A DNA stretch of 41,422 bases from Myxococcales bacterium. GTDB lineage: Bacteria > Myxococcota_A > Polyangia > Haliangiales > Haliangiaceae. Shown here one piece after another: positions 29,668 to 40,855 of this stretch (positions are counted from its first letter, which is position 1; each line of letters begins with the position of its first letter). The DNA is taken from assembly GCA_028287115.1 (NCBI GenBank), contig JAQBQF010000182.1, positions 1 to 41,422 of the forward strand, read 5' to 3'. Under the pieces are notes generated by a model, which had not been told where the DNA came from, searched no databases, and was given only the letters and a program-made list of their open reading frames with translations. Position numbers and translations under genes: made by a program.

Positions 29668-30195
29668 CTATTGGAACGTGAGCGAGAACGTGTACTGGTT
29701 GACCTGACCCGCGATCGCCGGAATCACCTCGAACACGTAGTCGTTGCCGGGCGTCAGGTTCGGACAGAATGGAGATGCGCCCGGGCAGACGATCGTCTCG
29801 GTATCGGTGAAGCCTCGCGACTTCGCGATCGCCATCGCCGGCATGGCTGGATCGAACAGCTGCAGATCGAGATCGCCACCGGGGCGGTTGGTGTACATCA
29901 GCGTGACGGTGACCTTCGTCGTCGCCGCCGGGACGTTGAACTTGTAGTAATCGACGTCGTCGCCGATTCCGGAGTCACGCGGCTGCGCGCAGATCGCGCC
30001 GGGGCCGGTATCCGTCGCGGTCACGACCATCGCCGTGTCGAGCGTGTCGTTGGGCTCGAGAAACGCGCACGCGTCCGGCGTGTACGGGCCGTCGATCTCG
30101 GCATCGATCGGGATAGCGCTGCTGCTGAAATCGAGGATCAAGGAGCAGCCACCGCACATGGCGATGGCGAGACAAACCCCAAGCTCCCGAATCAT
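29668..30195 (-). CDS. Small lipoprotein with pre-peptidase C-terminal (PPC)-like domain
   Basis: 175 residues from ATG 30195. Signal peptide with lipobox CGGC (Cys17), a short Asp/Pro-rich spacer, then a beta-rich domain of about 125 residues: FLEPNDTLDTAMVV, DDVDYYKFNVPAATTKVTVTL, GDLDLQLFD and GNDYVFEVIPA. This matches the bacterial PPC-type (pre-peptidase C-terminal) pattern, a binding or stability module on secreted proteins. Stands alone, divergent from glyQ. Surface role unknown. Confidence 0.8.
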   Translation of the reverse strand: MIRELGVCLAIAMCGGCSLILDFSSSAIPIDAEIDGPYTPDACAFLEPNDTLDTAMVVTATDTGPGAICAQPRDSGIGDDVDYYKFNVPAATTKVTVTLMYTNRPGGDLDLQLFDPAMPAMAIAKSRGFTDTETIVCPGASPFCPNLTPGNDYVFEVIPAIAGQVNQYTFSLTFQ

Positions 30196-30201
30196 GGGTT
30201 C

Positions 30202-30231
30202 ACGCTAGCCGTCGACTACCAAGAACGTCAA
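30202..30231 (-). promoter_or_regulatory. Possible promoter of the PPC lipoprotein gene
   Basis: On the minus strand TTGACG (30231-30226) is followed after 18 bases by TAGCGT (30207-30202), 7 bases before the ATG. The -10 matches only three of six consensus bases. Confidence 0.3.
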
Positions 30232-30263
30232 GTATTCTGGCGCACTTAGCTCGGGGCCGTGGC

Positions 30264-30292
30264 TTGACCGTTCGCCCAGCCAACGGTAGGGT
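30264..30292 (+). promoter_or_regulatory. Possible sigma70 promoter of glyQ-glyS-ppdK
   Basis: TTGACC (30264-30269) is followed after exactly 17 bases by TAGGGT (30287-30292), which keeps the key T, A and final T of a -10. The start of transcription would fall about 5 bases before the ATG, leaving almost no leader and no room for a T-box. Confidence 0.4.
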
Positions 30293-30303
30293 CCCCGCGG
30301 CGC

Positions 30304-31332
30304 ATGTACTTGCAAGACCTGATCTTCACGCTCAGTAAGTATTGGGCGGATCGCGGATGCGTGATCGAGCAGCCGGTCGACGTCGAGGTTGGCGCCGGCA
30401 CGTTTCATCCCGCGACCTTCCTCCGCGTGCTCGGTCCGGAGCCGTGGAACGCAGCGTTCGCGCAGTTCTGCAGGCGGCCGTCCGATGGCCGGTACGGCGA
30501 CAACCCGAACCGCGCGGGCGCCTACTATCAGTTTCAGGTCGGCCTCAAGCCCTCGCCGCTGCACGTCCAGGATCTCTATCTCGACTCGCTGCGTGCGATC
30601 GGCCTCGATCCCGCGAGCCACGACATCCGCTTCGTCGAAGACGATTGGGAATCGCCGACGCTTGGTGCGTGGGGTCTCGGCTGGGAAGTTTGGTGTGACG
30701 GCATGGAGGTCACGCAGTTCACGTATTTTCAGCAAGCGGGCGGCATCGATCTGCTGCCCGTCACGGCCGAGCTGACGTACGGCGTCGAGCGGCTCGCGAT
30801 GTATCTGCAGAACGTCGACAGCATGTTCGACGTCAAATGGAACCGCGACGTGACGTACGGCCAGATCCGCCGGCCGTGGGAGGTCCAGTACTCGACGTAC
30901 CACTTCGAGGAGCTCGATCCGAAGATCGCGTTCGCCAACTTCGACACCTACGAGGGCGAGTGCAATCGCCTGCTCGCCAAGGATCTCGTGCTGCCCGCTT
31001 ACGAGTTCTGCATGAAGTCGAGCCACGCGTTCAACACGCTCGACGCGCGCGGCGCGATCAGTGTCACCGAGCGCCAGCGGTTCATCGGCCGCGTTCGTGC
31101 GATGTCGCGAGCGTGCGCGCATGCGTACGTTCAGTCGCGCGCGAAGCTCGGATTCCCGCTGCTGCCGAAGGCGCTGCAGGCGCAGGCGCAAGCCGCGTTC
31201 GAAGGTGCAGCCGAGGCCGGTGTCAACGCCGGTGCAATCGCAGCCGCGCGCGCGGTGCGCTCGCACGTGGACCCGGGATGGCGCGAGCCCGCGAATGCCG
31301 GCGAGCGGGGAGAGGCGCCTCATGTCGGGTGA
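30304..31332 (+). CDS. glyQ: Glycyl-tRNA synthetase alpha subunit
   Basis: 342 residues from ATG 30304. Nearly the whole sequence matches the bacterial heterotetrameric GlyRS alpha chain: [22 protein letters not shown] at the start, [55 protein letters not shown], and [15 protein letters not shown]. This subunit holds the class II active site and makes glycyl-adenylate. It is about 40 residues longer than the E. coli chain (about 303) because of an Ala-rich C-terminal tail. The tail overlaps the glyS start by 11 bp, so translation is coupled. Confidence 0.97.
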   Translation: MYLQDLIFTLSKYWADRGCVIEQPVDVEVGAGTFHPATFLRVLGPEPWNAAFAQFCRRPSDGRYGDNPNRAGAYYQFQVGLKPSPLHVQDLYLDSLRAIGLDPASHDIRFVEDDWESPTLGAWGLGWEVWCDGMEVTQFTYFQQAGGIDLLPVTAELTYGVERLAMYLQNVDSMFDVKWNRDVTYGQIRRPWEVQYSTYHFEELDPKIAFANFDTYEGECNRLLAKDLVLPAYEFCMKSSHAFNTLDARGAISVTERQRFIGRVRAMSRACAHAYVQSRAKLGFPLLPKALQAQAQAAFEGAAEAGVNAGAIAAARAVRSHVDPGWREPANAGERGEAPHVG

Positions 31333-33448
31333 TCGCGCGGATCTATTGTTCGAGATCGGATGCGAGGAGATTCCCGCGAAGATGCTCGCGAAGGCCCTCG
31401 AGGATCTGCCGGCAGCTCTCGAGCGGAAGCTCGCGGAAGCGCGCCTCGAATGGAAGAGCGTGCGCGCGGTCGGGACACCGCGGCGGCTCGCGCTGATCGT
31501 CAAGCAGCTCTCGGATCGGCAACCCGATCTCGACGAAGAGGTCGTCGGTCCGCCGGTGTCCGCGGCGTTCGGAGCAGATGGCGCCGTCACCAAGGCGGGG
31601 CAGGGATTTGCTGCGAAGAACGGCGTCGAGCCGAGCACGCTCCAGAAGAAAGAAGTGCCCGGCAAGAAGGGCATGTACGCGGTTGCACAGCGCCATGTCG
31701 CGGGCCAGCCGACGCGCGCGCTGTTGCCGGACTTGCTGCGAGATTTCGCGTCGAAGATCCCATGGCCGAAATCGATGCACTGGGGCTGGCACGACATGAC
31801 GTTCGTGCGTCCCGTTCAATGGCTGGTCGCGCTGTTCGGCGGCGAGGTCGTGCCGTTTCAGTGGGCGAACCAGCAAGCGGGCCGCGCGAGCCGAGGTCAT
31901 CGCTTCTTGTCGCCCGGTCCGATCGAGATCGCGAGCGCCGAGAAGTACATCGAGACGTTGCGCGCGGCGAACGTCGTCGTCGATCAAGATGTTCGCCTCA
32001 CCGAGATTCGCGGCGAGCTCAAGCGGATCGAGGGCGAGACCGGCCTGCGCGTACGGCCGGACGAGGCGCTACTCGCCGAGGTGATCCATCTCGGTGAGTA
32101 TCCGGTCGGCGTGTCGGGCGGCTTCGATCCGTCCTTCCTCGAAGTGCCCGAGGAAATGATCGTGACCGCGATGCGCACGCACCAGCGCTACTTCGCGATG
32201 GAAGACAAAGCCGGCAAGCTCGCGAACCGATTCGTCACGTTGATGGCGACGATCGTCAAAGACCCGAAAGTCGTCTCGAAGGGCAACGAGAAGGTGCTCG
32301 CGTCGCGGCTGTCGGACGCGAAGTTCTTCTTCGCCGAGGATCGCAAGCACACCTTCGAACACTGGAACAAGAAGCTCGACGGCGTCGTGTTCCAAGCCAA
32401 GCTCGGCGACAAGGCCAAGACGATCGGCGACAAGGTCCGCCGGATCACGCAGATCGTCGAGACGCTGTGCAGTGGCTCGTTCGAGCTCCATCCGAGCGCG
32501 AAGGCGGCCGCCGACGCCGCGCGGCTGTGCAAGGCCGATCTCGCGAGCATGGCCGTGTCGGAGTTCCCCGAGCTGCAAGGCGTGATGGGCCGGCACTACG
32601 CGAAGCTCGCCGGTACATCCGACGAAGTCGCGAATGCGATCGAGCAGCACTACTGGCCCAAGGGGCAGGGCGGCGAGCTTCCGAAACCGGGCGCGTCGGT
32701 GTGCGTCGCGATCGCGGATCGCATCGATACGCTCGTCGGCTGCTTCGCGACCGGCCTCGTACCGACCGGCTCGGCGGATCCGCTGGGTCTCCGCCGCGCC
32801 GCGGTCGGCGTCCTGACGATCATGATCGATCAGGGGTCCAAGTTTCCGTACACGATCAGCAAGCTGATCGAGACGGCGACGCACGCGTACATGCGCGAGC
32901 AAGCGCTCACGGTGACGCCCGAGCACGACAAGGCACTGCGCGAGTTCTTCGCCGCACGGCTGCGCGCGCTGCTGATCGAGGAGGGCTTGCCCGCGCAAGA
33001 CGTCGACGCGGTGATCGGCGCGAGCTCGGATGATCCGTACGACGTCAAGCTGCGGGCACAAGCAGTCGGCAAGGTGCCGGCGGCCGCGCGCGAAGTGTTC
33101 AAACGCGTCGCGAACATTCTCGAAGATGCGACCGCGAAGAAGATCATGATCCGCGGGCTCGTCGATCCGGCGCTGTTCGCGCAAAACGGCGTCGAGCAGC
33201 GGCTGTGGGATGCGCTCGCGCGGTCGCGTAACGAGCTCGCGAAGGCGCGCAAGGATCACAAGTACCAAGAGGCGTTCGAGGTGCTCGTGCGGATCCAGCC
33301 CGAGGTCGCCGCGTTCTTCGACAAGGGCGGCGTGATGGTGATGGATCCGGATCCCGCGCTGCGCGAGAACCGCCTGTCGCTGCTACGCGAGCTTCACAAG
33401 CCGTTCTCGGCGATCGCCGACTTCCGGCTCCTCGGTGGTGCTGCGTGA
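31322..33448 (+). CDS. glyS: Glycyl-tRNA synthetase beta subunit
   Basis: 708 residues, close to the usual 690. ATG 31322 begins [20 protein letters not shown], the classic glyS N-terminus, and overlaps the glyQ end by 11 bp. Later blocks ([73 protein letters not shown]) match the family. The beta chain binds tRNA-Gly and is needed for aminoacylation by the alpha2-beta2 enzyme. Its TGA overlaps the GTG of ppdK (33445-33448). Confidence 0.97.
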   Translation: MSGDRADLLFEIGCEEIPAKMLAKALEDLPAALERKLAEARLEWKSVRAVGTPRRLALIVKQLSDRQPDLDEEVVGPPVSAAFGADGAVTKAGQGFAAKNGVEPSTLQKKEVPGKKGMYAVAQRHVAGQPTRALLPDLLRDFASKIPWPKSMHWGWHDMTFVRPVQWLVALFGGEVVPFQWANQQAGRASRGHRFLSPGPIEIASAEKYIETLRAANVVVDQDVRLTEIRGELKRIEGETGLRVRPDEALLAEVIHLGEYPVGVSGGFDPSFLEVPEEMIVTAMRTHQRYFAMEDKAGKLANRFVTLMATIVKDPKVVSKGNEKVLASRLSDAKFFFAEDRKHTFEHWNKKLDGVVFQAKLGDKAKTIGDKVRRITQIVETLCSGSFELHPSAKAAADAARLCKADLASMAVSEFPELQGVMGRHYAKLAGTSDEVANAIEQHYWPKGQGGELPKPGASVCVAIADRIDTLVGCFATGLVPTGSADPLGLRRAAVGVLTIMIDQGSKFPYTISKLIETATHAYMREQALTVTPEHDKALREFFAARLRALLIEEGLPAQDVDAVIGASSDDPYDVKLRAQAVGKVPAAAREVFKRVANILEDATAKKIMIRGLVDPALFAQNGVEQRLWDALARSRNELAKARKDHKYQEAFEVLVRIQPEVAAFFDKGGVMVMDPDPALRENRLSLLRELHKPFSAIADFRLLGGAA

Positions 33449-36120
33449 AGCTCGTCAAGCAGTTCGGCGGTGGCTCGGCCGAGGGCCGCGCGAAAGACAA
33501 GGCCCTCCTCGGCGGCAAGGGCGCGAACCTCGCCGAGATGGCATCGCTCGGGTTGCCGGTGCCACCCGGCTTCACGATCACGACCGAAGTCTGTCGCTAC
33601 GCGATGGAGCATGACAACGCGTATCCCGAAGGCATCACCGACGAGGTCAAGGCGGCGCTCGCCAAGGTCGAGGAGCTGACGAGCACCGCCTTTGGCGACG
33701 TCCACGAGCCGTTGCTCGTCTCGGTGCGCTCCGGCGCGCCGGCATCGATGCCCGGGATGATGGACACGATCTTGAACCTCGGGCTCAACGACGCGACGGT
33801 CGACGCACTCGCACAGCGCTCGCGCAATCCGCGGTTCGCGTGGGATTGCTATCGCCGCTTCGTCGCGATGTACGGCGAGGTCGTGCTCGGCGTGGTCGCC
33901 GCGAGCGAGGACGAAGATCCGCCGTTCGACAAGATCCTCGACGACATCAAGGCGAAGCACCGCGCGTCGAAAGATCAGGATCTCAGTGAAGTCGCGCTAC
34001 GCGAAGCGGTCGCCGCGTTCAAGGCCGAGGTCAAGCGCGTCACCAAGCACGACTTCCCCGACGACGTCGACGCACAGCTCTGGGGCGCGATCGGCGCCGT
34101 GTTCCGCTCGTGGAACAATCCGCGCGCGGACGTCTATCGCAAGATGCACGGCATCCCGGCGTCGATGGGCACCGCCGTCAACGTCCAGGCGATGGTGTTC
34201 GGCAACCTCGGCGAGGACTGCGCGACGGGCGTCGCGTTCACGCGCAACCCGGCCACCGGGACCGCCGAGCTCTACGGCGAGTTCCTGACGAACGCCCAAG
34301 GTGAAGATGTCGTCGCAGGCATTCGGACGCCGGAGCCGATCGACGAGCTCGCGAAGAAGCTCCCCGCCGCGCATGCCGAGCTCGTGCGGGTCGCGAAGCT
34401 GCTCGAGGATCACTTCCGCGACATGCAGGATCTCGAGTTCACGATCCAGAACGCGAAGCTCTACATGTTGCAGACCCGCAACGGGAAGCGCACCGGCAAG
34501 GCGATGGTCAAGGTCGCCGTCGATCTCGTCGCCGAGGGTAAGCTCACGCCCAAGGAAGCGGTGTTGCGGATCGATCCCGCGAAGCTCGACGAAGTCCTGC
34601 ATCCGACGATCGATCCGAAAGCGCGCCCGACGCCGGTCGCGAAGGGCCTACCCGCATCGCCGGGCGCGGCGATCGGCAAGATCGTGTTCACCGCGAGCGC
34701 GGCGGCCGAGTGGGCGTCGCGCGGCGAGACCGTGCTGCTCGTGCGCACCGATACGTCGCCCGAAGACATTCACGGCATGAAGGCCGCGGCCGGCATCCTC
34801 ACCGCGCGCGGTGGGATGACGAGTCATTCGGCGGTCGTCGCCCGCGGCATGGGCAAGTGCTGCATCACCGCCTGCAGCGCGCTCAAGATCGACACGGTCA
34901 AGAAGACCGCCTACATCGCCGCGAGCGCGACTAGCGGCGCGAAGGAGATCAAGATCAAAGAGGGCGACGTACTGACGCTCGACGGCTCGACCGGCGAGGT
35001 GTTCCTCGGACCCGCGCCGCTCGTCCCCGCGCAGCTCGCCGCCGAGCTCGGTCAGCTCATGACGTGGGTCGACACGTTTCGCCGGCTCAAGGTCCGCACG
35101 AACGCGGATACGCCGACCGACGCCCGCACCGCGCGCAGCTTCGGCGCCGAGGGCATCGGTCTGTGCCGGACCGAGCACATGTTCTTCCAGCCCGAGCGCA
35201 TCCTCGCAGTGCGCGAGATGATCGTCGCGAACGACGAAGCCGGCCGGCGCAAGGCGCTCGCGAAGATCCTGCCGATGCAGCGCGGCGACTTCGCCGAGCT
35301 GTTCCGCGTGATGGACGGGCTGCCGGTGACGATTCGCCTGCTCGATCCGCCGCTTCACGAATTTTTGCCGCACAGTGCCGCCGAGATCGAAGAGGTCGCG
35401 CGCGACATCGGCAAGCCGCCCGCGGCGATCGCGTCAAAAGTCGCGGAGCTGTCGGAGGCGAACCCGATGCTCGGCCATCGCGGCTGCCGGCTCGCGATCA
35501 CGTTCCCCGAGATCTACGAGATCCAGGTCCAGGCGATCGGCGAGGCCGCGGCGCAGGTCGCCGCTGAAGGCATCGCCGTCCATCCGGAGATCATGATCCC
35601 GCTCGTGATGGTTCCCGAGGAGCTTCGCCGGCTGCGCGAGCTCACCAAGACCGCCATGGACGCGGCACTCGGGGGCGCGAAGATCCCTTACACGATCGGA
35701 ACCATGATCGAGCTCCCGCGCGCATGCGTCGTCGCCGATCGGATCGCCGAACATGCCGACTTCTTCTCGTTCGGCACCAACGACCTGACGCAAACCACGT
35801 TCGGCCTGTCGCGCGACGACGCGGGCCGATTCTTGCCGACGTACATCGATCACGGCGTGTTGCCGAATGACCCGTTCGCCGTGCTCGATCCCGATGGGGT
35901 CGGCGCGCTGATCGAGCTCGGCGTGCGCGGGGGTCGATCGACCAAGCCGACCCTCAAGGTCGGGATCTGCGGAGAGCACGGCGGCGAGCCGAGCTCCGTG
36001 GAGTTTTGCCACAGGGCGGGTTTCGACTACGTGTCGTGCTCGCCATTCAGAGTGCCGATCGCGCGCGTTGCAGCGGCACGAGCAGCCATCGAGCAGAGCA
36101 CGAGTGAGGACCACCAATGA
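33445..36120 (+). CDS. ppdK: Pyruvate, phosphate dikinase
   Basis: 891 residues from GTG 33445, which overlaps the glyS stop by 4 bp. The N-terminal ATP-grasp part begins with FGGGSAEG and GGKGANLAEMASLGLPVPPGF. The phosphohistidine domain has GGMTSHSAVVARGMGK with His461. The C-terminal TIM barrel has the PEP-site Cys842 in GICGEHGGEP and SFGTNDLTQTTFGLSRDD. The enzyme interconverts ATP, phosphate and pyruvate with AMP, pyrophosphate and PEP. All motifs are intact. Coupling to glyQ and glyS puts glycine-tRNA charging and PEP metabolism under one transcript. Confidence 0.96.
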   Translation: MKLVKQFGGGSAEGRAKDKALLGGKGANLAEMASLGLPVPPGFTITTEVCRYAMEHDNAYPEGITDEVKAALAKVEELTSTAFGDVHEPLLVSVRSGAPASMPGMMDTILNLGLNDATVDALAQRSRNPRFAWDCYRRFVAMYGEVVLGVVAASEDEDPPFDKILDDIKAKHRASKDQDLSEVALREAVAAFKAEVKRVTKHDFPDDVDAQLWGAIGAVFRSWNNPRADVYRKMHGIPASMGTAVNVQAMVFGNLGEDCATGVAFTRNPATGTAELYGEFLTNAQGEDVVAGIRTPEPIDELAKKLPAAHAELVRVAKLLEDHFRDMQDLEFTIQNAKLYMLQTRNGKRTGKAMVKVAVDLVAEGKLTPKEAVLRIDPAKLDEVLHPTIDPKARPTPVAKGLPASPGAAIGKIVFTASAAAEWASRGETVLLVRTDTSPEDIHGMKAAAGILTARGGMTSHSAVVARGMGKCCITACSALKIDTVKKTAYIAASATSGAKEIKIKEGDVLTLDGSTGEVFLGPAPLVPAQLAAELGQLMTWVDTFRRLKVRTNADTPTDARTARSFGAEGIGLCRTEHMFFQPERILAVREMIVANDEAGRRKALAKILPMQRGDFAELFRVMDGLPVTIRLLDPPLHEFLPHSAAEIEEVARDIGKPPAAIASKVAELSEANPMLGHRGCRLAITFPEIYEIQVQAIGEAAAQVAAEGIAVHPEIMIPLVMVPEELRRLRELTKTAMDAALGGAKIPYTIGTMIELPRACVVADRIAEHADFFSFGTNDLTQTTFGLSRDDAGRFLPTYIDHGVLPNDPFAVLDPDGVGALIELGVRGGRSTKPTLKVGICGEHGGEPSSVEFCHRAGFDYVSCSPFRVPIARVAAARAAIEQSTSEDHQ

Positions 36121-36196
36121 AGCGAGTCAACCCGTGACGGCACTCGCACCAGGACAGGCAACCCCGCGGGGGGGCCGGAAGTCACAGTCTCCAGCG

Positions 36197-37546
36197 ATGA
36201 GGACCGTGATTCTGCTGCTTTGCGCGACGAGCGTCGCTTGCACGGCATCCGCGGCAGACGTTCGACCTCCGGAAGACCAGATGTACTTCCCGACCGGTAT
36301 GCATCTCGCGCCCGATGATTCGGTGCTGTTCGTCGCGAACGCGAACTCGGAGCTCCGCTACGACTCGGGATCGATCGCCGTGTTCGACCTGAACATCGTC
36401 GATCAGGTCTCGGCTGGTTGGACCGATCCGTTGAAGACAATGCCGGCCGGCCTCGATTGCGCACAGGATCCCGATCACACCGAGACCCTGATCTGCGACG
36501 AAGCCGGCTTCATCGTGCCGCACGCTGGCGCGCGACTCGGCAACTTCGCGACGCAGATCGCCGTGCAAAAGACCGGCATGGGAGCCGATCCGTCGCTTCG
36601 CTTGATCGTCCCGACGCGCGGCGATCCATCGGTGACCTGGATGGACTGGGACGGCTCGCGTCTGTCGTGCAATCCCAGTGCGGAAGGCTACGCGCTGTGC
36701 GACGAGCCGCACCGCCTGTCGAACCTGCACAACGATCCGAACCTCGCGGTGCTGCCGGATGAACCGTACGACGTGTTCGCGGATTCGACGGGGCAGTTCG
36801 CCGTCATCACCCACCTGACGAGCGGCGCCGTCACGCTGGTCGACTCGCCGATCGGCCGCGACGCGGTGATCGCCGATGTCGTGAGCGGCCTGTTCGCGTC
36901 TGATCCGCTGACCGGGCTGCGCGGCGCGACCGGCGTTGCGGGACGCACGCCCGGCGCGGCCGGCGACATCATCTATGTCGGCAGCCGCAGCGATAACCGG
37001 ATCCAGATGCTGACCGTCGGTGTCCCGGCCAACCGCTCGACCGCCGAGCCGTACCTCGAGACCGGAAACTTTTTCTTCCTCGATCTCGCAGGCGCCAACG
37101 CCGGCGGCTCGATCGATACGCGCAGTATGGCGTTCTCCGCGAGCGGCGATCGCCTCTACCTGATCAACCGCCGGCCGCCGACGCTGCAGGTGTTCGACAC
37201 CTCGCTCTCGGCGACGGGCTTCCCGAAGAACAAAGGGCTCGCTGCCACCGACATCTGCCGGCAGGCATCGACGCTCGCCGTCGCCGATACCGGAGATGGC
37301 GACCGCGCTTATATCGCGTGCTTCCAGGACGGCGAGATCTACGTCGTCGATCCCCGTGGCCTCTCGCAAGTCGAAGACATCATCACGGTCGGCCGAGGCC
37401 CGTATTCGATCGCTGCCGCGCCCTCGCGCAAGAAGCTGTATGTGACGAACTTCCTCGAAGACACGATCGCGGTCGTCGACATTGCTCCCACCTCGAAGAC
37501 CCGTAATCGCGTGGTTCTGCGCATGGGCAAGCCGAAGGCGCCATGA
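36197..37546 (+). CDS. Beta-propeller surface lipoprotein
   Basis: About 449 residues from ATG 36197, which starts a lipoprotein signal peptide (lipobox SVAC, Cys15). Repeated strands of about 40-50 residues with FPTGMHLAPDDSVLFVANAN, DIIYVGSRSDNRIQML, AFSASGDRLYLINRRPPTLQVFD and KLYVTNFLEDTIAVVD indicate a YVTN/NHL-type beta-propeller. Paired Cys residues suggest disulfides. It is probably exposed in the periplasm or on the surface; ligand unknown. Its TGA overlaps the ATG of the next, larger lipoprotein (37543-37546). Confidence 0.85.
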   Translation: MRTVILLLCATSVACTASAADVRPPEDQMYFPTGMHLAPDDSVLFVANANSELRYDSGSIAVFDLNIVDQVSAGWTDPLKTMPAGLDCAQDPDHTETLICDEAGFIVPHAGARLGNFATQIAVQKTGMGADPSLRLIVPTRGDPSVTWMDWDGSRLSCNPSAEGYALCDEPHRLSNLHNDPNLAVLPDEPYDVFADSTGQFAVITHLTSGAVTLVDSPIGRDAVIADVVSGLFASDPLTGLRGATGVAGRTPGAAGDIIYVGSRSDNRIQMLTVGVPANRSTAEPYLETGNFFFLDLAGANAGGSIDTRSMAFSASGDRLYLINRRPPTLQVFDTSLSATGFPKNKGLAATDICRQASTLAVADTGDGDRAYIACFQDGEIYVVDPRGLSQVEDIITVGRGPYSIAAAPSRKKLYVTNFLEDTIAVVDIAPTSKTRNRVVLRMGKPKAP

Positions 37547-40500
37547 AGTACCTGCTCCTCTCATTCTCGATCCTCGTCGCTGCCTGTGGTGACACCACGT
37601 CGACCGCGGCGACCCAGCTCAACCTCGATCGGCCGGTCGACATCGCGTTCGCCTGCTACGGCGGCCTGCGGGTCACGGGCGGAGCCGCGGCGACCCCAGA
37701 CCAAGAAGTCACCACCACCGCGCAGCCACTCGAAGCCTGTGCGATCCGCTCGGGCGCGCCCGCCGATTCCACCGCGCCCGTGCCGGTCCCCCCAGGTCAG
37801 GAGGATCTCGGTGGCACGTCGACCAAGGTCGGCGGCGCGTCGTACTACGGCTTCATCTTGCAGTCTGCGCAAGGCACCGTCGCGATCGCGCAGTTTCAGA
37901 CCAAGCCGTCGACGTCGTTCGCGCCGGGCGGCGAGGTCGTCGTGCTCGACGCGGATCCGCTGACGCCCGGCAAGAACGGGATCAGCGTCGGTGAAGATCC
38001 GATCGCGATCGGGACCGATGCGGTCGGCTGCTACGAGATCACGGCCAACGCGGGCTCGTGTGACATGTCGTCGCTCGAGGTCAACAGCGCGGTGAGTCTG
38101 ACTCCACCCGCGAAGGTCGATCGGATCGCGGTCACGAACGCCGCGGGCCAGGTGATTCGCGCGAAGCCGATGGCGATGGCGATGGAGCCAGCCGGCGGGA
38201 CGATCGGCAACAAGTGTCCGGCGGCTCCGACCGGACTCGCCTACGTCGCGTATCCCAGCTGTCACCTCGTCGCGGCGATCGATGTGTCCAACGGCACGAT
38301 CGTCGGCGGCATCACGTTCGATGCGACCGGCGCACCTCATATCCTCCCCGACGGCAACGTGACGTGCCCCGACGAATGCGACGGCGGCGGCGCGATCGTC
38401 CCCGGAATCCGGCCGGTCACGCTCGATATCGAAGCGGATCCGAACCTCGGAACGAAGCTCGTGATCGGCGCAGATAACTCGAACCTCCTGACGTACGCCG
38501 ATCTCGGCCCACTGCGCGGCTTCCAGAACCTGCCGCTCGCAGGCAGCGCAAAGACGATCGCGCTCCAGAACACGACGGGCTCGCTCGGCATCACGAACAT
38601 CTCGCTGTCTCCCGAGATCGGGATGGGCGGCTCGATGGGCACGATCGACGATCCGATCATCGGCATGTCGGCCGGTGGCGAGTTTCAGTTTGTCTACGCG
38701 GTCGCGACCGATAACACCGTGCGCGTCGCGGACATCTTCGCGGTCGGCAAGGAATGCGATACCCAGGTCGATCCTCGGTTCCTCCACGATCTGGTCGGCG
38801 GCTCGGCGATCCGCCGCATGTCGTGCCTGCCGGTCGGTGACGTCAACACGCCACCTCGGCGATCCGGCGCCCGCGGCCCGGGCATCGAGCTGATCGGCAA
38901 TGCCGTGCCGACGTCCGTGGATATCTTCCGCGTCGATCCGATTCCGAACGCTTCGCCCGCCCCGACCCCCGGCAGCTTGATCGGCTACTTCGCGATCATC
39001 ACCGCCGCGGACGGCTCGAGCTACGTCGTCAACATCGATGACGACGCCAATGCCGACACGACGATTCCCTCCGATCCGATCCGCACGAACATCCCACTCG
39101 TGATCGCGCATCAGCTACGCGACGGCCTCCCGGATCGCGGCGCCGTAGCGACGCTCCTGGACGCCAACAGTGTCGTGCAGCCGCTGTGCGAGACCAATGG
39201 CCCCGATCCGGATGCGACCGGTGGAAACTCGGCAGGTCCACGCGCCACCGCACCGCCGACCCGCAGCTTCCCGAGCGGCAACATCGCTACTGAGAAATCC
39301 GCCGAGCTGCCGAGTATCCGCCAGCTCGCGTGTACGAGCCCGGTCGATGCACCCACCGGAACTGCGGTCTCCGAGCTCGGCTTCTCGGCACCCGTCGCGG
39401 TTCGCGATCTCGAATTCCCCGATCTGCGCGGGCTGCGCTCTGACGAGACCTGGACGCTGACCTGGGAAGGCTCGCTCTCCACGGACTCGGCGACGACGGC
39501 CATCGATGGTCCGCCCGTGCGCACGGGCCAGATGGCGGTCGATGCGGCCGGCATGCGGCTCACCGATCAGACGCATCCGTTCTGTGATGCGGGCGTCGAG
39601 CCGTTCGACGTGGTGCAGCTCCGCGGCTGCGATCCGGCGGTCGGAGACCTCGATTGCGCGATCGGTTACCGCTGTTACGTTCACCCGGCGAGCCAGGTCA
39701 CGGGCCTCGGAGCATGCATGCTCACCGACGAAGCGGATCGCCTCGCGAACGCGTGCAAAGAATTCCTGACGTCGATCCGCCGCTACACGGTCGGCACCAC
39801 CACGAGCGGCGAGCTCCAGTTGTTGCCGCGCAAGAATGTCCTCAAGACCACGCCGCTCGACGGCTGCACCAGCGACGCTCAGTGCGCCTCGCTCGCGACG
39901 CTCGCGGCGAAGGACCTTAGCTCCGCGCAACCCGGCAGCGACACGACCTCGGCCGACACGCACACCTGGAAGTGCGCGATCGATCCGGATCGCAAGCCGG
40001 TGCCGGGAACCGGCAAGCGCTGTATCGAGACCTGCTCGGTCGACGCGGACTGTGTCGTCGGTCGCGTCTGCCAGGGTGCGATCGAGGGTTCGCCGGCTTC
40101 GGGCACGTGCATGGAAGGCGTCGCGCCACCTCAAGCGTGCATCAACGCGGCCCAGCGGTTCGAGCTGCGCGCCGCCGAAGCGTTCACGATGGTCGGTACC
40201 AAGTCGGGCTACACCCATCCGACCATCGCGGACGCGGGTGGCAAGTGCGTTCGCGATCCGAGCGCGAGCCCGTTCCAGATCGGCCGAATTCCGCTGATCG
40301 CGCCCGCTTGCGATCCGACCACGGATCCGCGGACGGGCCAGAAACCGAACGGCACCTTCGACGCCAATCCATGCTCGCTCACGGTCGACAACACCGAGCT
40401 CGATCCGGCCTACATCGCCGGCACGTGCACCGCCGCAACGCCGGCGACCACGCTCGTCACGCGCCAGCTTCCTGCGATCAAGTTCCGCAACCGCGGCATG

Positions 40501-40812
40501 AACCTGACCCTGGTCGACCCGACCTATCCGGGCGACGCGACCTGCATTGGAGACCGCGCGGGCGGCCTGACGAACGTCCCGTTCGTGTTCCCGGGTTACC
40601 AGCTCTCGTTCCGCCAGACAGCAGGATTCTCCCCGCTACGGCTCGGCATCTCGCCGAGCTTCCCGGTCAAGGTCGTCCGCGGGCCGCAGGAGAGCATCTG
40701 GGTCATCGACGAGGGTGACTTCTTGTCGACCTCGATCAACTCGCCTTCGACACGGGGCCGGGTGTTCCGGGTCGAAGCTCAGTCGCTCACCGTCACGAAC
40801 GTCGCCCTGTAG
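37543..40812 (+). CDS. Very large Cys-containing lipoprotein, propeller-like N-terminal part
   Basis: 1089 residues from ATG 37543, coupled to the propeller lipoprotein. Lipobox LVAAC (Cys15). The first about 400 residues show repeating strands ([57 protein letters not shown]) compatible with a second propeller. The C-terminal half has Cys-rich spacing ([38 protein letters not shown]) like the Cys-rich modules of other lipoproteins in this window. The end ([23 protein letters not shown]) again resembles a propeller blade. Probably acts with the upstream protein on the cell surface; function unknown. Confidence 0.8.
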   Translation: MKYLLLSFSILVAACGDTTSTAATQLNLDRPVDIAFACYGGLRVTGGAAATPDQEVTTTAQPLEACAIRSGAPADSTAPVPVPPGQEDLGGTSTKVGGASYYGFILQSAQGTVAIAQFQTKPSTSFAPGGEVVVLDADPLTPGKNGISVGEDPIAIGTDAVGCYEITANAGSCDMSSLEVNSAVSLTPPAKVDRIAVTNAAGQVIRAKPMAMAMEPAGGTIGNKCPAAPTGLAYVAYPSCHLVAAIDVSNGTIVGGITFDATGAPHILPDGNVTCPDECDGGGAIVPGIRPVTLDIEADPNLGTKLVIGADNSNLLTYADLGPLRGFQNLPLAGSAKTIALQNTTGSLGITNISLSPEIGMGGSMGTIDDPIIGMSAGGEFQFVYAVATDNTVRVADIFAVGKECDTQVDPRFLHDLVGGSAIRRMSCLPVGDVNTPPRRSGARGPGIELIGNAVPTSVDIFRVDPIPNASPAPTPGSLIGYFAIITAADGSSYVVNIDDDANADTTIPSDPIRTNIPLVIAHQLRDGLPDRGAVATLLDANSVVQPLCETNGPDPDATGGNSAGPRATAPPTRSFPSGNIATEKSAELPSIRQLACTSPVDAPTGTAVSELGFSAPVAVRDLEFPDLRGLRSDETWTLTWEGSLSTDSATTAIDGPPVRTGQMAVDAAGMRLTDQTHPFCDAGVEPFDVVQLRGCDPAVGDLDCAIGYRCYVHPASQVTGLGACMLTDEADRLANACKEFLTSIRRYTVGTTTSGELQLLPRKNVLKTTPLDGCTSDAQCASLATLAAKDLSSAQPGSDTTSADTHTWKCAIDPDRKPVPGTGKRCIETCSVDADCVVGRVCQGAIEGSPASGTCMEGVAPPQACINAAQRFELRAAEAFTMVGTKSGYTHPTIADAGGKCVRDPSASPFQIGRIPLIAPACDPTTDPRTGQKPNGTFDANPCSLTVDNTELDPAYIAGTCTAATPATTLVTRQLPAIKFRNRGMNLTLVDPTYPGDATCIGDRAGGLTNVPFVFPGYQLSFRQTAGFSPLRLGISPSFPVKVVRGPQESIWVIDEGDFLSTSINSPSTRGRVFRVEAQSLTVTNVAL

Positions 40813-40855
40813 TAGAAACTTGCCCGGCGGGCACGCCTTCTACGACTCTTGTCGT

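Noticed and set aside
30196..30303. Possible glycine T-box or riboswitch leader before glyQ.
   Set aside because: The spacer is only 108 bp, the likely transcription start lies about 5 bases from the ATG, and no T-box sequence is visible.
40821..40833. Short palindrome TGCCCGGCGGGCA after the large lipoprotein gene.
   Set aside because: Stem of five pairs with no following U-run; too weak to call a terminator.
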